From contig NZ_RBZU01000006.1 in assembly GCF_003628125.1 (NCBI RefSeq), positions 1 to 64,000 of the forward strand: a DNA stretch of 64,000 nucleotides, read 5' to 3'. Source of the stretch: Pararobbsia silviterrae (GTDB lineage: Bacteria > Pseudomonadota > Gammaproteobacteria > Burkholderiales > Burkholderiaceae). The position numbers were made by a program, and so were the translations under genes. This document shows positions 51,268-59,394 of this stretch, in pieces. How positions within the stretch are numbered: position 1 is the stretch's first letter; every line of letters begins with the position of its first letter. Under the pieces are notes generated by a model that saw only the letters and a program-made list of their open reading frames with translations, did no database searches and was not told the DNA's origin.

Positions 51268-52160
51268 GCGTGCTCGGTCGAGCTTGCCCGCAGATCGGCG
51301 AGCAATTGTTTTTCGAGCGCGAAGACTTCGTCGAATCCGGCGAGCTTGCGGACTTCGTTGAACGAGGTCTGGCGCGTCCCGGGGCCGCCCGCATATCCAT
51401 TCGATTTGACGGATTCGAGTACGTCGCGCATTCCGGCGATCGCCGCGAACACGAGCGTGCCGGGCAGGCTCACGCGCGCGATGCCGATCGCCTGCATCTC
51501 GGCGAACGTGAAATGTTCGGGCGATTTGCCGCCCTCCACGACATTGATGGCGACGGGACCGTCGATGCGTTTGACGGCTTGTTCGGCCAGCGCTTTGTCC
51601 GTCATGCCTTCGACGAAGATCATCGTGGCGCCGGCCGCCAGATACGCGTTGCCGCGCCGCACGACCTCGTCGATGCCGCCGATGGCAAGCGCATCCGTGC
51701 GCGCATTGATGACGAAATCGCTGTCGGTGCGGGCCTGCGCGCATGCGCGGATCTTTGCCACGGCTTCGTCGATCGGCACGATCGTCTTGCCGTCGAGATG
51801 TCCGCACCGCTTGGGCATGACCTGGTCCTCGATATTGACGCCCGCGCAGCCGATACGTTCGAACGCGCGCACGGCGTACCACGCGTTGACGGCGTTGCCG
51901 AAGCCCGTATCGCCGTCGGCCATGACGGGCAGATCGACCGCATCGACGATGACCCGCGTGGCGGCGACCATGTCCGACATCGACAGGAAACTGTAATCGG
52001 GGAGCCCGAGCCGGCTCACGGAAATGCCGTAGCCTGAGCATTGCACCGCGTGGAATCCCGCTTGTTCGATGATCCGCGCGGACAGCGGATCGAATGCGCC
52101 CGGCATCACGAGCAGATCCGGCGATTCGATAAGGTGCTTGAGGCGAGTGGTTTTGCGCAT
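51264..52160 (-). CDS. Isocitrate lyase / PEP mutase superfamily carbon-carbon lyase
   Basis: 298 residues. MADGDTGFG (80-88) gives the metal-binding Asp82 and Asp84, and GVNIEDQVMPKRCGH (107-121) is the ICL signature with catalytic Cys119, so it should cleave a C-C bond rather than mutate phosphonates. Relatives include 2-methylisocitrate lyase, 2,3-dimethylmalate lyase and oxaloacetate decarboxylase. First gene of the operon, with a strong AAAGGAG site and the GntR-type operator 48 bp upstream. Together with LeuC/LeuD-like subunits it resembles the dimethylmaleate hydratase/dimethylmalate lyase pair known from nicotinate fermentation. Confidence 0.9.
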   Translation of the reverse strand: MRKTTRLKHLIESPDLLVMPGAFDPLSARIIEQAGFHAVQCSGYGISVSRLGLPDYSFLSMSDMVAATRVIVDAVDLPVMADGDTGFGNAVNAWYAVRAFERIGCAGVNIEDQVMPKRCGHLDGKTIVPIDEAVAKIRACAQARTDSDFVINARTDALAIGGIDEVVRRGNAYLAAGATMIFVEGMTDKALAEQAVKRIDGPVAINVVEGGKSPEHFTFAEMQAIGIARVSLPGTLVFAAIAGMRDVLESVKSNGYAGGPGTRQTSFNEVRKLAGFDEVFALEKQLLADLRASSTEHA

Positions 52161-52207
52161 GGTGTCTCCTTTGCTGGCGCTACTGTGCGGCCAGGCTCAG
52201 GCTCGAT

Positions 52208-52230
52208 CAATGCAACCACTGGTCCTATTC
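52208..52230. promoter_or_regulatory. GntR operator site 1 (lyase/hydratase promoter)
   Basis: CAAT-GCA-ACCA-C-TGGT-CCT-ATTC: inverted repeat with arms CAAT/ATTC and ACCA/TGGT around one base. It is 48-70 bp upstream of the lyase start and about 211 bp from the gntR start. The same layout recurs at 55113 and 55371. Confidence 0.7.
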
Positions 52231-52441
52231 GCGCAGCGGGCGCGTCGTCGTCAAACGCCGATGGACGCTTGATGTGTCGACGCAGGAGACATGGATGCAG
52301 ACCGAAATGACACGTCGTCGGTCACGCATCGACGGCGGGTGACGTTGTGAGGGCGCGGGCCGCATACGTCATCGGCGCGGGCTCGGCGCATGCTTAAAGT
52401 AAATTTCGTGACGGAACACGCGCGGACGTACAATTTCGCGC

Positions 52442-53233
52442 ATGGACGAATCGGCACCGTCATCCCCGCGCTACCACCAACTGCGCCTTATTCTGGCCCA
52501 ACGTATCCGCGAGGGCCGGTACAGCGACGCGTTCAGCATGCCGGGCGAACGGGAACTCGCGCTCGAATTCGGGGTGGCGCGCGTGACGGTTCGCGCGGCG
52601 CTCAAGCGGCTTGAGGAAGAAGGTCTCGTCGTGCGGCTGCGCGGTCGCGGGACGCTGGCCGTCGAGCGGCCCGAAAACCAGCCCGCGACGGCGCTGCGCG
52701 GCGGCCCGCTCGACAATCTCGCCTCGATGAGCCGCCGCACGAAGGCCAAGGTGCTCGACATGGCATGGATTGCCGCGCCGCCGAACGTCGCGCGCGCCTT
52801 ACGCACGCAAGAAGGCGAGCGCACCTTGAAGGTCACGCGGGTCCGGACGTTCAAGCGGCAACCGATTTCCTATTCCGAAGTCTTCGTACCGCCCGCGCTC
52901 GCGCGCGACATGACCCGTCAGGCGCTCAACGACGATCCCGTGTTTGTCTTGCTCGAAAACCAGGGCGTCAGGATCGCGAGCGCGGAACAGACGATTCATG
53001 CCGTGAACGCCTCGCCCGAGGCGGCCGACGCGCTGGGCTTACCGGAAGGCACCGCGCTGCTGAAGATCGCGCGGATCTACCTCGATGAAGCGGGAACGCC
53101 GACCCACTATCTGATGGCCTTGTTTCATCCGACGCGTTATGAGCAACACATGCGCTTGTCGAGGACCGGTCATGAAACACGGCTTTGGATCAGCAACGAC
53201 GAGCATGGCGAAATCGTCGATACGCCGGATTGA
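52442..53233 (+). CDS. GntR-family regulator with UTRA ligand domain (HutC type)
   Basis: 263 residues. The winged helix lies at about 8-75 (YHQLRLILAQRIREGRYSDAFSMPGERELALEFGVARVTVRAALKRLEEEGLVVRLRGRGTLAV). The UTRA effector domain spans about 95-250 (KVLDMAWIAAPPNVARAL, PISYSEVFVP, EAGTPTHYLMALFHPTRYE). Divergent from the lyase operon. UTRA regulators sense a pathway metabolite and bind operators with inverted repeats. Three matching sites in this window point to a small regulon of the lyase operon plus porin and permease/ligase genes. It has no obvious site of the same type within 200 bp of its own start. Confidence 0.9.
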   Translation: MDESAPSSPRYHQLRLILAQRIREGRYSDAFSMPGERELALEFGVARVTVRAALKRLEEEGLVVRLRGRGTLAVERPENQPATALRGGPLDNLASMSRRTKAKVLDMAWIAAPPNVARALRTQEGERTLKVTRVRTFKRQPISYSEVFVPPALARDMTRQALNDDPVFVLLENQGVRIASAEQTIHAVNASPEAADALGLPEGTALLKIARIYLDEAGTPTHYLMALFHPTRYEQHMRLSRTGHETRLWISNDEHGEIVDTPD

Positions 53234-53363
53234 GGCGGGGATCTTTCGCTGAGTCGAAGCGCCGCGGATGCATCGATCCCCTGCGTCGCCGAGGCATCCC
53301 GATGAAGACCCGGGTCGTTTGATCCCGACCGGTTCGTCGAATGACTTCGACAACGTCGTCGTA

Positions 53364-53404
53364 AAGCCAAGCGGATACGCGCGACCGAGACATCCGCTTG
53401 GCTT
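53364..53404. terminator. 13-bp perfect stem between convergent gntR and BON genes
   Basis: AAGCCAAGCGGAT (53364-53376) and ATCCGCTTGGCTT (53392-53404) pair perfectly around a 15-nt loop. No long T run on either side, but position between convergent 3' ends suggests a bidirectional terminator. Confidence 0.7.
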
Positions 53405-53419
53405 GGACGGCGCGCTACG

Positions 53420-53782
53420 TCACTGAGTCGGTTGTTTCGCCAGGCGAAGATTCTCTTGAACGGATTTCACGCCGTCGACATCCGTCGCGGCCTGGACCGC
53501 GAGCGGAATCTGCCCCGATGTCTGGACGACGCCGGACAGCATGATGTTGCCATCCGACGCCTTGACGAAGATCCCCGTCGCATCGAGTCCCTTGATACGC
53601 GCAAGGGTCTTCAGCACTTTTGCCGCCAAGGCGCGGTTTGCCGCGCGGATCGCTTTGGGCGACGCCGGGGTCGACGCCGGCGCGTCCGAAGCGCCGCCGG
53701 CCGATTGTCCCGTTTGAGCGACGGCATTCAATGCAAAGAGCACGCACACGAGTGCGATGCCTCGAACTGTATTCCTATGCAT
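53420..53782 (-). CDS. Secreted BON-domain protein
   Basis: 120 residues with signal peptide (about 1-22, ending AVAQ), a Ala/Ser/Pro-rich linker (about 24-42) and one BON domain (about 45-112: LAAKVLKTLARIKGLDATGIFVKASDGNIMLSGVVQTSGQIPLAVQAATDVDGVKSVQENL). BON proteins bind phospholipids or help with envelope stress. A single short BON domain is typical of OsmY-like periplasmic proteins. It sits 78 bp downstream of the porin gene on the same strand and may share a transcript. Confidence 0.87.
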   Translation of the reverse strand: MHRNTVRGIALVCVLFALNAVAQTGQSAGGASDAPASTPASPKAIRAANRALAAKVLKTLARIKGLDATGIFVKASDGNIMLSGVVQTSGQIPLAVQAATDVDGVKSVQENLRLAKQPTQ

Positions 53783-53860
53783 AACGTCTCCGATCCTTGT
53801 ATGTTGTGCGAGCGCGCGGTCGGCGAGCCGACCGCACGAATTTCTTAGGGTTCGCCTGCC

Positions 53861-54913
53861 TTAGAACCGCGTCGCCAAGCCGATCGACATGCCCGTGAGA
53901 CCCGATGTCCCCGGGCTCATGTTCAGGACAAGCAGATTGAGCGGATCGTCCGTATACGCTCCCGAAAAATGATTGCGGTCGACTTCGAAATACAACTCGG
54001 TTCGTCGCGAGATAAAGTATTCGCCGATCAGATAGGCGGTCTGCTTGTGACCGCTCGCGCCGCTTTGATTGCCGAGATTGTTGGCGATGTCGTCGTAATA
54101 GGCGGCCGTCAGCGTGATTTGCGGCGTGATCTGCCAGACGACGCCGCCTTGCGGCACATCGTCGCGGCGTTGCGCGGGGGCCAATGCGGTACCGCTGACC
54201 CGCAGTCCCATATAACTCAGATATGTGCGTACGGGTCCGAGCTGCAAGGACGCGCCGGCGTCATAGTTTTGCGCGAACTGGCTTGCATCCGCGTTGTACA
54301 TGCGCTGATATGCGACGCCGGCCAACAAGCGGCCCGTGCTATAGCTTGCCGCAGCGGAATAGGTGGTCCCGGCGCGCTCGTTCCCCGCGACGCCGCCGAG
54401 CGAATAGCTGCCGCTCAATTTGAAGCCGGCCAGGGTCGTCGTGTATTTGACCGTGTTGTTGAACCAGCTGTCGAGCGTGAAAAAGTTCGAGCCCAGCAGC
54501 ACATCGGGAGCGATCGCGATATCGGCTCCGCCGATGCCCGAGGGATCGAGGTGGATCGCGAGATCCTCGAACGGCGTGAATTGGCGTCCGAGCGTGAGAC
54601 GTCCATAAGGTCCGTCGAGGCCGACATAGGCGTCCCGTCCGAACAGGACGTTGCTCGTTTGGAGCGCGCCGCTCGATTCGAATTGGCTCTCCAGCCGGAA
54701 AATGACCTTGGTTCCGTCACCGAGGTCTTCGGAGCCCTGTAGACCGAAGCGGTCGGGCGTCAAGGCGCCCGAGTATTCGATCGTGGGACCGCCTTTCGTG
54801 CCGTTCACCCATCGGATGCCGCCGTCGACGAGTCCATACAGGGATACGCTTGACTGCGCATGGGCGAGACTCGCGGACAGCGCGAGCATCGCCGTGATCG
54901 ATATTCTTTTCAT
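53861..54913 (-). CDS. General porin (Gram-negative porin, Burkholderiales OpcP-like)
   Basis: 350 residues. Signal peptide about 1-19 (ending AHA), then QSSVSLYGLVDGGIRWVN, the start typical of Burkholderiales trimeric porins. GSEDLGDGTKVIFRLESQFE, RDAYVGLDGPYGRLTLGRQFTP (loop/eyelet region) and C-terminal SIGLATRF with terminal Phe complete the barrel. It is divergent from the MFS/ligase genes and 200 bp from a GntR-type operator (55113-55136). It is probably the outer-membrane entry route for the substrate of that regulon; general selectivity is otherwise broad. Confidence 0.93.
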   Translation of the reverse strand: MKRISITAMLALSASLAHAQSSVSLYGLVDGGIRWVNGTKGGPTIEYSGALTPDRFGLQGSEDLGDGTKVIFRLESQFESSGALQTSNVLFGRDAYVGLDGPYGRLTLGRQFTPFEDLAIHLDPSGIGGADIAIAPDVLLGSNFFTLDSWFNNTVKYTTTLAGFKLSGSYSLGGVAGNERAGTTYSAAASYSTGRLLAGVAYQRMYNADASQFAQNYDAGASLQLGPVRTYLSYMGLRVSGTALAPAQRRDDVPQGGVVWQITPQITLTAAYYDDIANNLGNQSGASGHKQTAYLIGEYFISRRTELYFEVDRNHFSGAYTDDPLNLLVLNMSPGTSGLTGMSIGLATRF

Positions 54914-55112
54914 CAGGATATCTATTTATAAAGGTTGGGTTCATGCGGAATCGTCGTCGACGATCGACGCGGGATCGGAAGGATCCAAGCGAAAATCGCC
55001 GCTGACGGTCTCCTTGGCGTGTGTCTCCTTCACGCCGTGTCTTGCTGCCGACTTCGGTTTGATGCGGGGCATGCAGACTGCGAGGCAGTGTGTGACCACG
55101 TCCAGTCGCTAT

Positions 55113-55136
55113 CAATGCGACCAGATGGTCCTATTG
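55113..55136. promoter_or_regulatory. GntR operator site 2 (porin side)
   Basis: CAAT-GCG-ACCA-GA-TGGT-CCT-ATTG: all 16 arm bases pair perfectly. This is the best of the three copies. It is nearest the porin gene (start 54913). Confidence 0.72.
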
Positions 55137-55148
55137 CGGGGCGGGATG

Positions 55149-55198
55149 GCGATTTATTCGCTGCAACACGCGTGCGCGCGTTGCAGCGAATAAATCGC
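55149..55198. repeat. 19-bp perfect inverted repeat (large hairpin)
   Basis: GCGATTTATTCGCTGCAAC (55149-55167) and its exact complement (55180-55198) flank a GC-rich 12-bp centre. Located in the 575-bp porin/MFS intergenic region (54914-55488), between operator copies. No T-tract, so not an obvious terminator. Cruciform, regulatory or mobile-element end are possible. Confidence 0.9.
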
Positions 55199-55199
55199 T

Positions 55200-55308
55200 G
55201 AATTAGACATACGAATCAGGGCCCGGAATATGGGCCAAAAATCGGGCCTAAGAATTCGGCATACGAATTCAATCCAATAATCCGGTCTGCGAATTCGGCG
55301 TATGAATC
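55200..55308. repeat. Three imperfect copies of a GAATTcGgcaTAcGAAT element
   Basis: Copies at 55200-55217, 55252-55270 and 55291-55308. The middle one contains GAATTCG-N5-CGAATTC, a perfect 7-bp inverted repeat. Spacings are 52 and 39 bp. They lie in the porin/MFS gap and could be binding sites for an additional regulator. Confidence 0.7.
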
Positions 55309-55370
55309 GTGCCCTTGCATCCGCGGCGAGATCGGCATGCGGATCCGTCGCGGCGCGCGCGTCATCGGCT

Positions 55371-55394
55371 CGATGAGACCACCTGGTTTCATTG
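55371..55394. promoter_or_regulatory. GntR operator site 3 (permease side)
   Basis: CGAT-GAG-ACCA-CC-TGGT-TTC-ATTG: same inverted-repeat layout as sites 1 and 2 with one arm mismatch (G for A). It lies about 95 bp upstream of the MFS start. Confidence 0.65.
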
Positions 55395-55488
55395 ACGCTA
55401 AGCGGCACGCCATGCGGAAATCGACGCACCAAAAATGCGTCGACCGTGTTCGAAGACATGTCCTCGGCGCAACGCGTCCGGAGACAAC

Positions 55489-56754
55489 GTGAAAGAGCAG
55501 ACGAAAATACTGGCGGCCCTCTGGCTGTTCCAAGCAGTCAACAATATGGACCGCGTCGCCTTGAGCTTCGCCGGCCCGTCCATCATGAAATCGCTCTCGA
55601 TGGATACGAAGACGTTCGGCGTGGTCCTCTCGTCGTTCACGATGGGCTACTTCGTCGCGCAGATTCCGGGAGGACTGCTTGCCGATCGCGTCGGGAGCAA
55701 GATCCTTCTCGTGATTTCACCGATTTTCTGGGCCTTTTTCACGGGTGCGACGGGCCTCGTCTCGGGACTCGCGGGATTCGTTCTCGTGCGCGTCTCGCTC
55801 GGGCTTGCCGAAGGCCTGTCGAATACGTCGGGCTACAAGGTGTTCGGCGCGCATTTCAATTCGCAGGAGCGAACCCGCGCCATCGCGATCTGGTGCACGG
55901 CGATGGCGCTCGGGCCCGCGTGCACGGGTCCGTTGATCGGGGTGCTGCTGACGCATTTCACCTGGCAGACGATTTTCCAGATGCTCGCGATTCCGTCGCT
56001 GATCGTGGCCGTCACGATGTATTGCTTCATTCCGAACGACCGCGCCCGTACCGAATCGCGCACGATCACCGGCATCGGCGCCGAACCCGCGCATGTCGAA
56101 CGCGGGGCGCTTCGCCGCGTGCTTCGCGACCGCAATCTGTGGCTCATCACGGGCGCGTATTTCCTCTACAACATCGCATTCGGCGGCTACCTCGGCTGGA
56201 TGCCCACGTATCTCGCGTCGGCGCATGGCGTCGACATGAAGTCGCTCGGCACGCTCGGCGCGGTTGCGTATGCACTCGCGTTTCTCGGGCTGCTCGTGCA
56301 TGGATGGCTCGGCGGCCGCGTGCTGTATCGCTATCGCCCGCAGTTGCTCGCGAGCTCGTACATCCTGACTGCTGCGGGGCTGATCGGCGCGTGCCGCGCC
56401 ACGTCGGTGTGGGGCGCGCTGTGCGGTTTGTCCGTCACGGCGTTTTTCCTTTATGGCGGACTCAGTTGTTTCGGCGCGATTCTGATCGAACTCTCGCCGC
56501 CGCAGTCGCGTGCGACGTATTCGGGCTTCTGCAGCACGCTTGGTCAGATCGGCGGCGTCATCGCGCCGTTTGCGATCGGCTGGATGGTCAGCGAAACGGG
56601 CCACTTCGATAACGGATTCACGTTGATGGCGTTGTCGCTGTGTCTTGCCGCGTGCTGCGTGCTTGCGCTGATTCCCGCGATGCTCGCGAAGGCGCGCGCC
56701 GCATCGGGGCTGGTCGATCTGGACGTCGGCGCGATCCATCGAGGACATGTATGA
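55489..56754 (+). CDS. MFS transporter, anion:cation symporter (ACS) type
   Basis: 421 residues from GTG 55489 (CCGGAGAC upstream); an ATG at 55435 would add 18 unconserved residues. ALWLFQAVNNMDRVALSFAGPSIMKSLSMDTKTFGVVLSSF (about 10-50) and GGLLADRVGSKILL are typical of ACS-family carriers for organic anions such as tartrate, galactonate or hydroxybenzoates. It is divergent from the porin and overlaps the acyl-CoA ligase gene by ATGA. An operator (55371) lies upstream. It probably imports the acid substrate of the GntR-controlled pathway. Confidence 0.9.
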   Translation: MKEQTKILAALWLFQAVNNMDRVALSFAGPSIMKSLSMDTKTFGVVLSSFTMGYFVAQIPGGLLADRVGSKILLVISPIFWAFFTGATGLVSGLAGFVLVRVSLGLAEGLSNTSGYKVFGAHFNSQERTRAIAIWCTAMALGPACTGPLIGVLLTHFTWQTIFQMLAIPSLIVAVTMYCFIPNDRARTESRTITGIGAEPAHVERGALRRVLRDRNLWLITGAYFLYNIAFGGYLGWMPTYLASAHGVDMKSLGTLGAVAYALAFLGLLVHGWLGGRVLYRYRPQLLASSYILTAAGLIGACRATSVWGALCGLSVTAFFLYGGLSCFGAILIELSPPQSRATYSGFCSTLGQIGGVIAPFAIGWMVSETGHFDNGFTLMALSLCLAACCVLALIPAMLAKARAASGLVDLDVGAIHRGHV

Positions 56755-58382
56755 AAGGCCTGATGCAAGACAGTCCGTTGTTGATTTCCTCGCTGATTGA
56801 ACATGCCGAGCGCCATCACGGCGATACGGAGGTCGTGTCGAGACGCGTGGAAGGCGATATCCACCGGTATCACTGGCGCGACGTCGCACGCCGCGCGCGT
56901 CAGCTCGCGAACGCGCTCGACGCGCTTGAACTCGCGTTCTCCGATCGCGTCGCGACGCTGGCCTGGAACGGTTACCGTCATCTCGAACTGTATTTCGGCG
57001 TCAGCGGGTCCGGTCGCGTATTGCATACGATCAATCCGCGCCTGCATCCCGATCAGGTCGCATGGATCGCGAACCATGCCGACGATCAGGTGCTCTGCTT
57101 CGATCTGACGTTTTTGCCGCTCGTTCAGACGCTCCATGCGAAGTGTCCCGGCATCCGGCATTACGTCGCGCTATGCGATGCGCATGCGCTGCCTGTCGAC
57201 AGCGGCATCCCGAACTTGATCGCCTACGAGGACTGGATCGGTGCGCAGCCGGGTGAACATGCGTGGCGGTCCTTCGATGAGGATTCGGCGTCGAGCCTCT
57301 GTTACACGAGCGGCACCACGGGCAATCCGAAAGGCGTGGTGTATAGCCACAAGTCGACGATCCTGCACGCGTTCGCGGGCGCATTGCCGGATGTCATGGC
57401 GCTGTCGGCGCGTGATTCGGTCTTGCCCGTCGTGCCGATGTTCCATGTGAACGCGTGGGGTCTGCCCTATGGCGCGGCGTTGACCGGCTGCAAACTCGTG
57501 TTGCCGGGCAGCGCGCTCGATGGCAAGTCGGTCTATGAACTCATCGAGGCGGAGGCCGTCACGTTCGCGGCAGGTGTGCCGACCGTATGGCAGATGTTGC
57601 TCGATCATCTGCATGCGGGCGGGTTACGCTTTTCGACGTTCAGCCGGACCGTGATCGGCGGCGCCGCGTGCTCGACGGCGATGATCGAAGCGTTTCAGCG
57701 GCGATATGGCGTCGAGGTGCTGCATGCCTGGGGGATGACGGAGTTGAGCCCTTTGGGCACGCTGTGTTCGCTCAAGCGCAAACATCTTGCGCTGCCGCTC
57801 GATGCGCAAATGAATCTACGCCTCAAGCAAGGGCGCGCCGTATTCGGCGTGGACACGAAGATCGTCGGCGACGGCGGCGAAGCGCTGCCGTGGGATGGAC
57901 GCACGCGCGGCAATCTGCTCGTCAAGGGACCGTGGGTCGTGCGCGACTACTTCAAGAATGAGGGCGGATCGCCCCTCGTGGACGGCTGGTTTCCGACCGG
58001 CGACGTGGCGACGATCGACGCCGACGGGTTCGTCCAGATCACGGATCGCGTCAAGGACGTCATCAAGTCGGGCGGCGAATGGATCAGCTCGATCGACATC
58101 GAGAACATCGCGATGGCTCATCCGGCGGTCCGGATGGCCGCATGTATCGGCATCCCGCATCCGAAATGGGATGAACGGCCCGTCGTCGCGGTCGTCAAGA
58201 AGGTCGACGCATCGCTCACGCGCGACGAACTGCTTGCGTTTTACGAAGGCAAGATCGCGAAGTGGCAGGTGCCGGACGATGTGATCTTCGTCGATGCGAT
58301 TCCGCTCGGCGCGACGGGCAAGATGCTCAAGACGCGACTGCGCGAACAACTGGCGGGCCTCGGCGGCGGCCTCGGCGCTTGA
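56751..58382 (+). CDS. AlkK-like acyl-CoA synthetase (AMP-forming)
   Basis: 543 residues, ANL superfamily. P-loop [16 protein letters not shown] (185-200), [28 protein letters not shown], the [12 protein letters not shown] adenylate motif, KSGGEWISS and the C-terminal catalytic Lys in GATGKMLK (about 522-527). The overall resemblance is to medium-chain acyl-CoA ligases such as AlkK. The reaction is acid + ATP + CoA to acyl-CoA + AMP + PPi. Its ATG overlaps the MFS stop (ATGA), so imported acid, or a product such as propionate, could be activated directly. Chain-length preference is not readable from sequence. Confidence 0.92.
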   Translation: MKGLMQDSPLLISSLIEHAERHHGDTEVVSRRVEGDIHRYHWRDVARRARQLANALDALELAFSDRVATLAWNGYRHLELYFGVSGSGRVLHTINPRLHPDQVAWIANHADDQVLCFDLTFLPLVQTLHAKCPGIRHYVALCDAHALPVDSGIPNLIAYEDWIGAQPGEHAWRSFDEDSASSLCYTSGTTGNPKGVVYSHKSTILHAFAGALPDVMALSARDSVLPVVPMFHVNAWGLPYGAALTGCKLVLPGSALDGKSVYELIEAEAVTFAAGVPTVWQMLLDHLHAGGLRFSTFSRTVIGGAACSTAMIEAFQRRYGVEVLHAWGMTELSPLGTLCSLKRKHLALPLDAQMNLRLKQGRAVFGVDTKIVGDGGEALPWDGRTRGNLLVKGPWVVRDYFKNEGGSPLVDGWFPTGDVATIDADGFVQITDRVKDVIKSGGEWISSIDIENIAMAHPAVRMAACIGIPHPKWDERPVVAVVKKVDASLTRDELLAFYEGKIAKWQVPDDVIFVDAIPLGATGKMLKTRLREQLAGLGGGLGA

Positions 58383-58419
58383 TTCAGCGCTTGATTCAGC
58401 GCTTGTCCCCGTTCTCGCC

Positions 58420-59199
58420 TCAGCTCTTGATATAGCGCTGAGGCGTTTGCCCCGTCGCCTTTCTGAACATCGCGATAAAGGCGCTCGAATTGCCGTATCC
58501 GAGTTCGGACGCGACAGTGGCGACCGAGGTGCCTTTCGCGAGACGCGACATCGATTCGACGAGCCGCAACTGCTGGCGCCATTGCATGAAGGTCAATCCC
58601 GTTTCCTCGCGATAGAGGCGCGCGAGCGTGCGCTCGCTCGCGCCGACGCGCTCGCCCCAGCGTCCGAGCGAGTCGTTGTTCGACGGATCCATGATCAACG
58701 ATTCGCAGACGAGCCGCAGCCGGCGGTCGAGCGGCAGCGCGAGACTCGCGGCGGGCGCGTTGCGCGCGCCCTGCATTTCCTTGAGCAGCAGCGGGACGAC
58801 GAGGTCGTAGCGCTCGTCGTCCTTGCCGAGACCGCTTTCCATCGTCGAGCCGACGAGCTCCTGCAACAGTGCCGACACCTCGAGCACGCGGCAATCGTCG
58901 CCGGACCACGGCGACACCTCGGGCTCGAAGTAGACGCTTCGCATCGACACCTCGCCGACCGCATGGAGCTCGTGCGCGACACCCGGTGCGATCCAGAGCC
59001 CCCGCCGCGGCCCGTTCGTCCAGACCGCCACGGGCGTCACGACGCGCAAGACTCCCCGCAAGCTGAACACGAACTGCGCCTGCTCATGCGTATGCCAGCT
59101 TTGCCGGTCGCCGTCCAGGTATTCGTAGGCATGCGCGACCACCGGCCGCGGCATTTTTTGATAGCGGAAGCCGAAGCGCCGCCGCCAGATCTCGTCCAT
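58420..59199 (-). CDS. AraC-family transcriptional regulator
   Basis: 259 residues. N-terminal cupin-like sensor (about 15-100: HTHEQAQFVFSLRGVLRV, GLWIAPGVAHEL), C-terminal AraC DNA-binding domain with two HTHs (about 160-259: RWGERVGASERTLARLYREETGLTFMQWRQQLRLVESMSRLAKGTSVATVASELGYGNSSAFIAMFRKATGQTPQRY). A shorter start lies at 59154. Divergent from the TonB receptor gene. Siderophore-sensing AraC regulators (PchR/RhrA class) occupy this position in other uptake units, but the cupin type here is a simple small-molecule sensor. Confidence 0.88.
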   Translation of the reverse strand: MDEIWRRRFGFRYQKMPRPVVAHAYEYLDGDRQSWHTHEQAQFVFSLRGVLRVVTPVAVWTNGPRRGLWIAPGVAHELHAVGEVSMRSVYFEPEVSPWSGDDCRVLEVSALLQELVGSTMESGLGKDDERYDLVVPLLLKEMQGARNAPAASLALPLDRRLRLVCESLIMDPSNNDSLGRWGERVGASERTLARLYREETGLTFMQWRQQLRLVESMSRLAKGTSVATVASELGYGNSSAFIAMFRKATGQTPQRYIKS

Positions 59200-59315
59200 C
59201 GTCGCCTTCTCCGTAAAGCGGACCGTCAGAGTTTGTCTGTGTAGCGATATTTCTTGGCAAATATCGCAGCGTCGAGTTCGCTATCTTAACGCCTGGCCGC
59301 CGTCAAACGAATACG

Positions 59316-59334
59316 GGTAATAATAATAACGATT
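59316..59334. promoter_or_regulatory. Fur-box-like sequence upstream of the TonB receptor
   Basis: GGTAATAATAATAACGATT matches the GATAATGATAATCATTATC Fur consensus at 13 of 19 positions by eye. It is the only A/T-rich stretch in this region and lies about 60 bp before the receptor start, where Fur would repress under iron sufficiency. Confidence 0.55.
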
Positions 59335-59394
59335 CCCAATTGCGTTTAGAAATGACGGCACATAGACGAAGCGAATCAACACGCGCGGGAACAG

